This document shows positions 9,203 through 10,736 of a stretch of 10,736 nt of DNA, in pieces (position 1 is the first letter of the stretch; each line of letters opens with the position of its first letter). The position numbers and the translations under genes were made by a program. The notes below the pieces were generated by a model. It did no database searches. It was not told the origin of the DNA and saw nothing but the letters and a program-made list of their open reading frames with translations. This stretch comes from Irineochytrium annulatum (Eukaryota; Chytridiomycota; Chytridiomycetes; Chytridiales; Chytridiaceae), in the NCBI GenBank assembly GCA_027600665.1, contig JADGJL010001041.1, positions 1-10,736 on the forward strand, written 5' to 3'.

Positions 9203-9560
9203 GGTGGGAGGTCTGCCGGCCGGAGGAGTGTGGTTGTCGGGGTACCACTCTCACTTGGCGGCTGGCGTCAGATTTTGCCACGCTGCCGGTCCCTCATGTC
9301 ATCGACGAGCTTCCGGCTGCCCTTCTCTTCTGTCCTCGTCGTCCGCTCCCTCTTCCGCTTCGGCGTCCCGCTCCATCCACGGGGATTGCCGCTTTCTTGA
9401 GGTCCACCGCCCCGTAGGGCGTGTCGTTACTAAAGTTAACAGCTCCCAACCCTCCATTCCCTCCCGTCAAGGACCCGACCTCCTGCGACTACTTTCGTTC
9501 ATGCCATTCTTCTTACTGTTCGGCAGCCTGAGATGCAGCCTTCCGCTTGCCCTTTTTTTT
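9203..9560 (-). other. Upstream region of the Munc13-like gene with possible extra coding exon
   Basis: The frame of the chosen ATG stays open upstream for 16 codons to a TGA. A 42-nt GT...AG candidate intron (9213-9254, donor GTGAGA, acceptor GGCAG) would remove that stop and link in frame to a coding-like stretch at 9255-9299 (P-A-A-W-Q-N-L-T-P-A-A-K). Farther upstream, another frame at about 9360-9460 reads like protein (A-V-N-F-S-N-D-T-P-Y-G-A-V-D-L-K-K). The GC-rich sequence keeps several frames open, so I could not build a continuous N-terminal exon chain to an ATG. Confidence 0.3.
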
Positions 9561-9964
9561 TAATATTTTTTTGTTGAAGTAAGTCACTATTTTGTCAATC
9601 AGTGAGAATTACTCTTCCCATCATCACAAGTACCCTTCTGCTCTTTCTGCATGGACTCCTGTCATGGTTTGTGCATCCCCACTTCTCAGGAGCTCGAATA
9701 ATTGCCATTAGTCGGATGCCTCTCACATCACCGAACGCATTGCACTCGTCCTCAGATTGGTTTTGAGCAAGTCTGTACCATCAGGAGCATGTTAAAGAAT
9801 AGGCCCTCAAGTTCTATCGTGGATGAGGTGTCCCTGGAAGGGAAATTCAAAGCAATTCCACTGGAGATATTGCAAGGACATGTTCGAGATAATGTTAAAC
9901 TTTGGGCATGTTCTTATTAACATGCTTAATGAATCTGCCGTCGTTCCGGCCATGGCAGTAAATG

Positions 9965-9990
9965 GCAGTCGGCGATATCGCCATGACTGC
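9965..9990. repeat. Imperfect inverted repeat around a 12-bp palindrome
   Basis: The perfect palindrome GGCGATATCGCC occupies 9971-9982. It is flanked by GCAGT (9965-9969) and ACTGC (9986-9990), which are reverse complements separated from the core by one and three bases. It could be a binding site for a dimeric protein, but a 12-bp palindrome is expected by chance a few times in a window of this size. Confidence 0.35.
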
Positions 9991-10638
9991 GGAGGCGGTG
10001 AGTAAAAAGTATTCTAGTTATTCGCAACAGTGCTGGCATCTCAACACTCCGTAAGACCAGAAGGTCTTCCCTGCAAGCTGTCGGCAAGATGTATCCCGCA
10101 ATGGTTTATCGTTCTTGCGACGCATAAGTATTTGCACACACAGCCAGATGATGGGACCAGAACGAAGATACAATAGAGGAAGAAGAAGAGTAGTCGACGA
10201 TCAAATACACCTTTATCCTTCGTTAAACTTATTAACAAGTCCTAAAAGCAACTTCGCTTGCGCCGACCTCTAGTATATTCAGTTGTCACCCTTTACTCGA
10301 GATATGCAAAAGGCTGCTCATATAACAGCTTCACTAACGAAAACAAAGGGAGAAGCTAGACCGAGGATCGCCGGTCCATCAGAATATTCCTTTGGAAACA
10401 CGAAGGAAGAAAGAGATTGGGTAAGGAGCTACCACAGCAAGTGTGTAGTAAACGAAGCCCAATTAGGGGGATTCCTGACTCAAGACTAAGAGAAGGATGT
10501 AGTCTTAACTTGAACCAGGAAGCTACGGAATAGATCCTCTACCAAACATCTGCAAGAGGCTGCAAAAATAGGAATAAGGAGTCGAGTGCATTAAGATTAA
10601 GTGCTGCGGAAGAGCAAATGCATAAGAAAGATGTATAT

Positions 10639-10687
10639 CTACAATGATTAATGCGGAGAGCGCAAACGGCGTTTACTACAATGATTA
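10639..10687 (+). repeat. Short direct repeat near the right edge
   Basis: The 12-mer CTACAATGATTA occurs at 10639-10650 and again at 10676-10687, a spacing of 37 bases. The spacing is not a multiple of three, so it does not suggest a repeated peptide in one frame. Its meaning is unknown. Confidence 0.4.
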
Positions 10688-10736
10688 CGAAGAAAAGGGG
10701 GAATGCGAGTACGTAATAGCCGCAACGACACAACGA

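Larger units (their letters stand above)
9561..10736. other. AT-richer region without a supported gene
   Basis: This stretch probably includes the promoter of the Munc13-like gene, beginning with a run of nine T, AATA and seven T near 9552-9572. Short open frames occur at 9789-9920 (+), 10304-10489 (+) and 10644 to the right edge (+). None has a recognisable domain. From about 10320 to 10660 the plus strand is purine-rich. A palindrome with outer arms lies at 9965-9990, and a small hairpin (AAGACC / GGTCTT around an AGAA loop) lies at 10053-10068. No tRNA B-box or rRNA was seen. Confidence 0.4.

Noticed and set aside
9789..10489. Small plus-strand frames at 9789-9920 and 10304-10489
   Set aside because: Each gives fewer than 65 residues from ATG, with no domain and no supporting neighbour or splice structure; kept only as notes in the region entry.
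1..10736. CRISPR array, transposon, tRNA, rRNA, or prokaryotic defence island
   Set aside because: No regularly spaced repeats, transposase or reverse-transcriptase motifs, terminal repeats, or tRNA box sequences were seen, and the spliced genes show eukaryotic nuclear DNA.

Overview
The window looks like nuclear DNA from a fungus. The main signs are a mitochondrial BolA3-type gene and a Munc13/UNC-13-like gene, both interrupted by short GT...AG introns (41 to 81 nt). The coding regions are GC-rich with G/C-ending codons, and the gaps between genes are AT-richer. The layout has no operons. The short introns and a fungal-style F-box-like gene would fit a zoosporic (chytrid-like) or other early-diverging fungus, but that placement is inference and a filamentous fungus is not excluded.

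Layout, left to right. (1) Positions 1-241 hold what looks like the 3' end of a + strand gene that enters from outside; its two coding stretches are in different frames. (2) 242-1289 is mostly non-coding, but at 723-746 it carries a short echo of the start of the next gene. (3) 1290-3072 (+) is an F-box-like protein gene with weak ankyrin-like helical repeats; its reading frame shifts by +1 near 2259. (4) 3337-3775 (+) is a two-exon BOLA3-like gene whose tiny second exon supplies the conserved C-terminus. (5) 3776-4564 is a tail-to-tail gap. (6) 4565-9202 (-) is a Munc13-like gene that I resolve into nine exons and 1404 codons: low-complexity N-terminus, charged coiled coil, C2 domain, MUN region with MHD1, a second embedded C2, and MHD2. 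(7) 9203-10736 is upstream sequence of that gene, with a possible N-terminal extension and otherwise no gene I can support.

The genes do not form an evident pathway. BOLA3 belongs to mitochondrial iron-sulfur cluster delivery, the Munc13-like protein to vesicle tethering or priming at the plasma membrane, and the F-box-like protein possibly to ubiquitin-ligase substrate choice. No CRISPR array, prokaryotic defence system, transposon, rRNA or tRNA was seen. The points most worth checking are the F-box frameshift, the LD-like motif and missing calcium ligands in the Munc13-like protein, an in-frame intron that is easily mistaken for coding sequence, and the F-box echo upstream.
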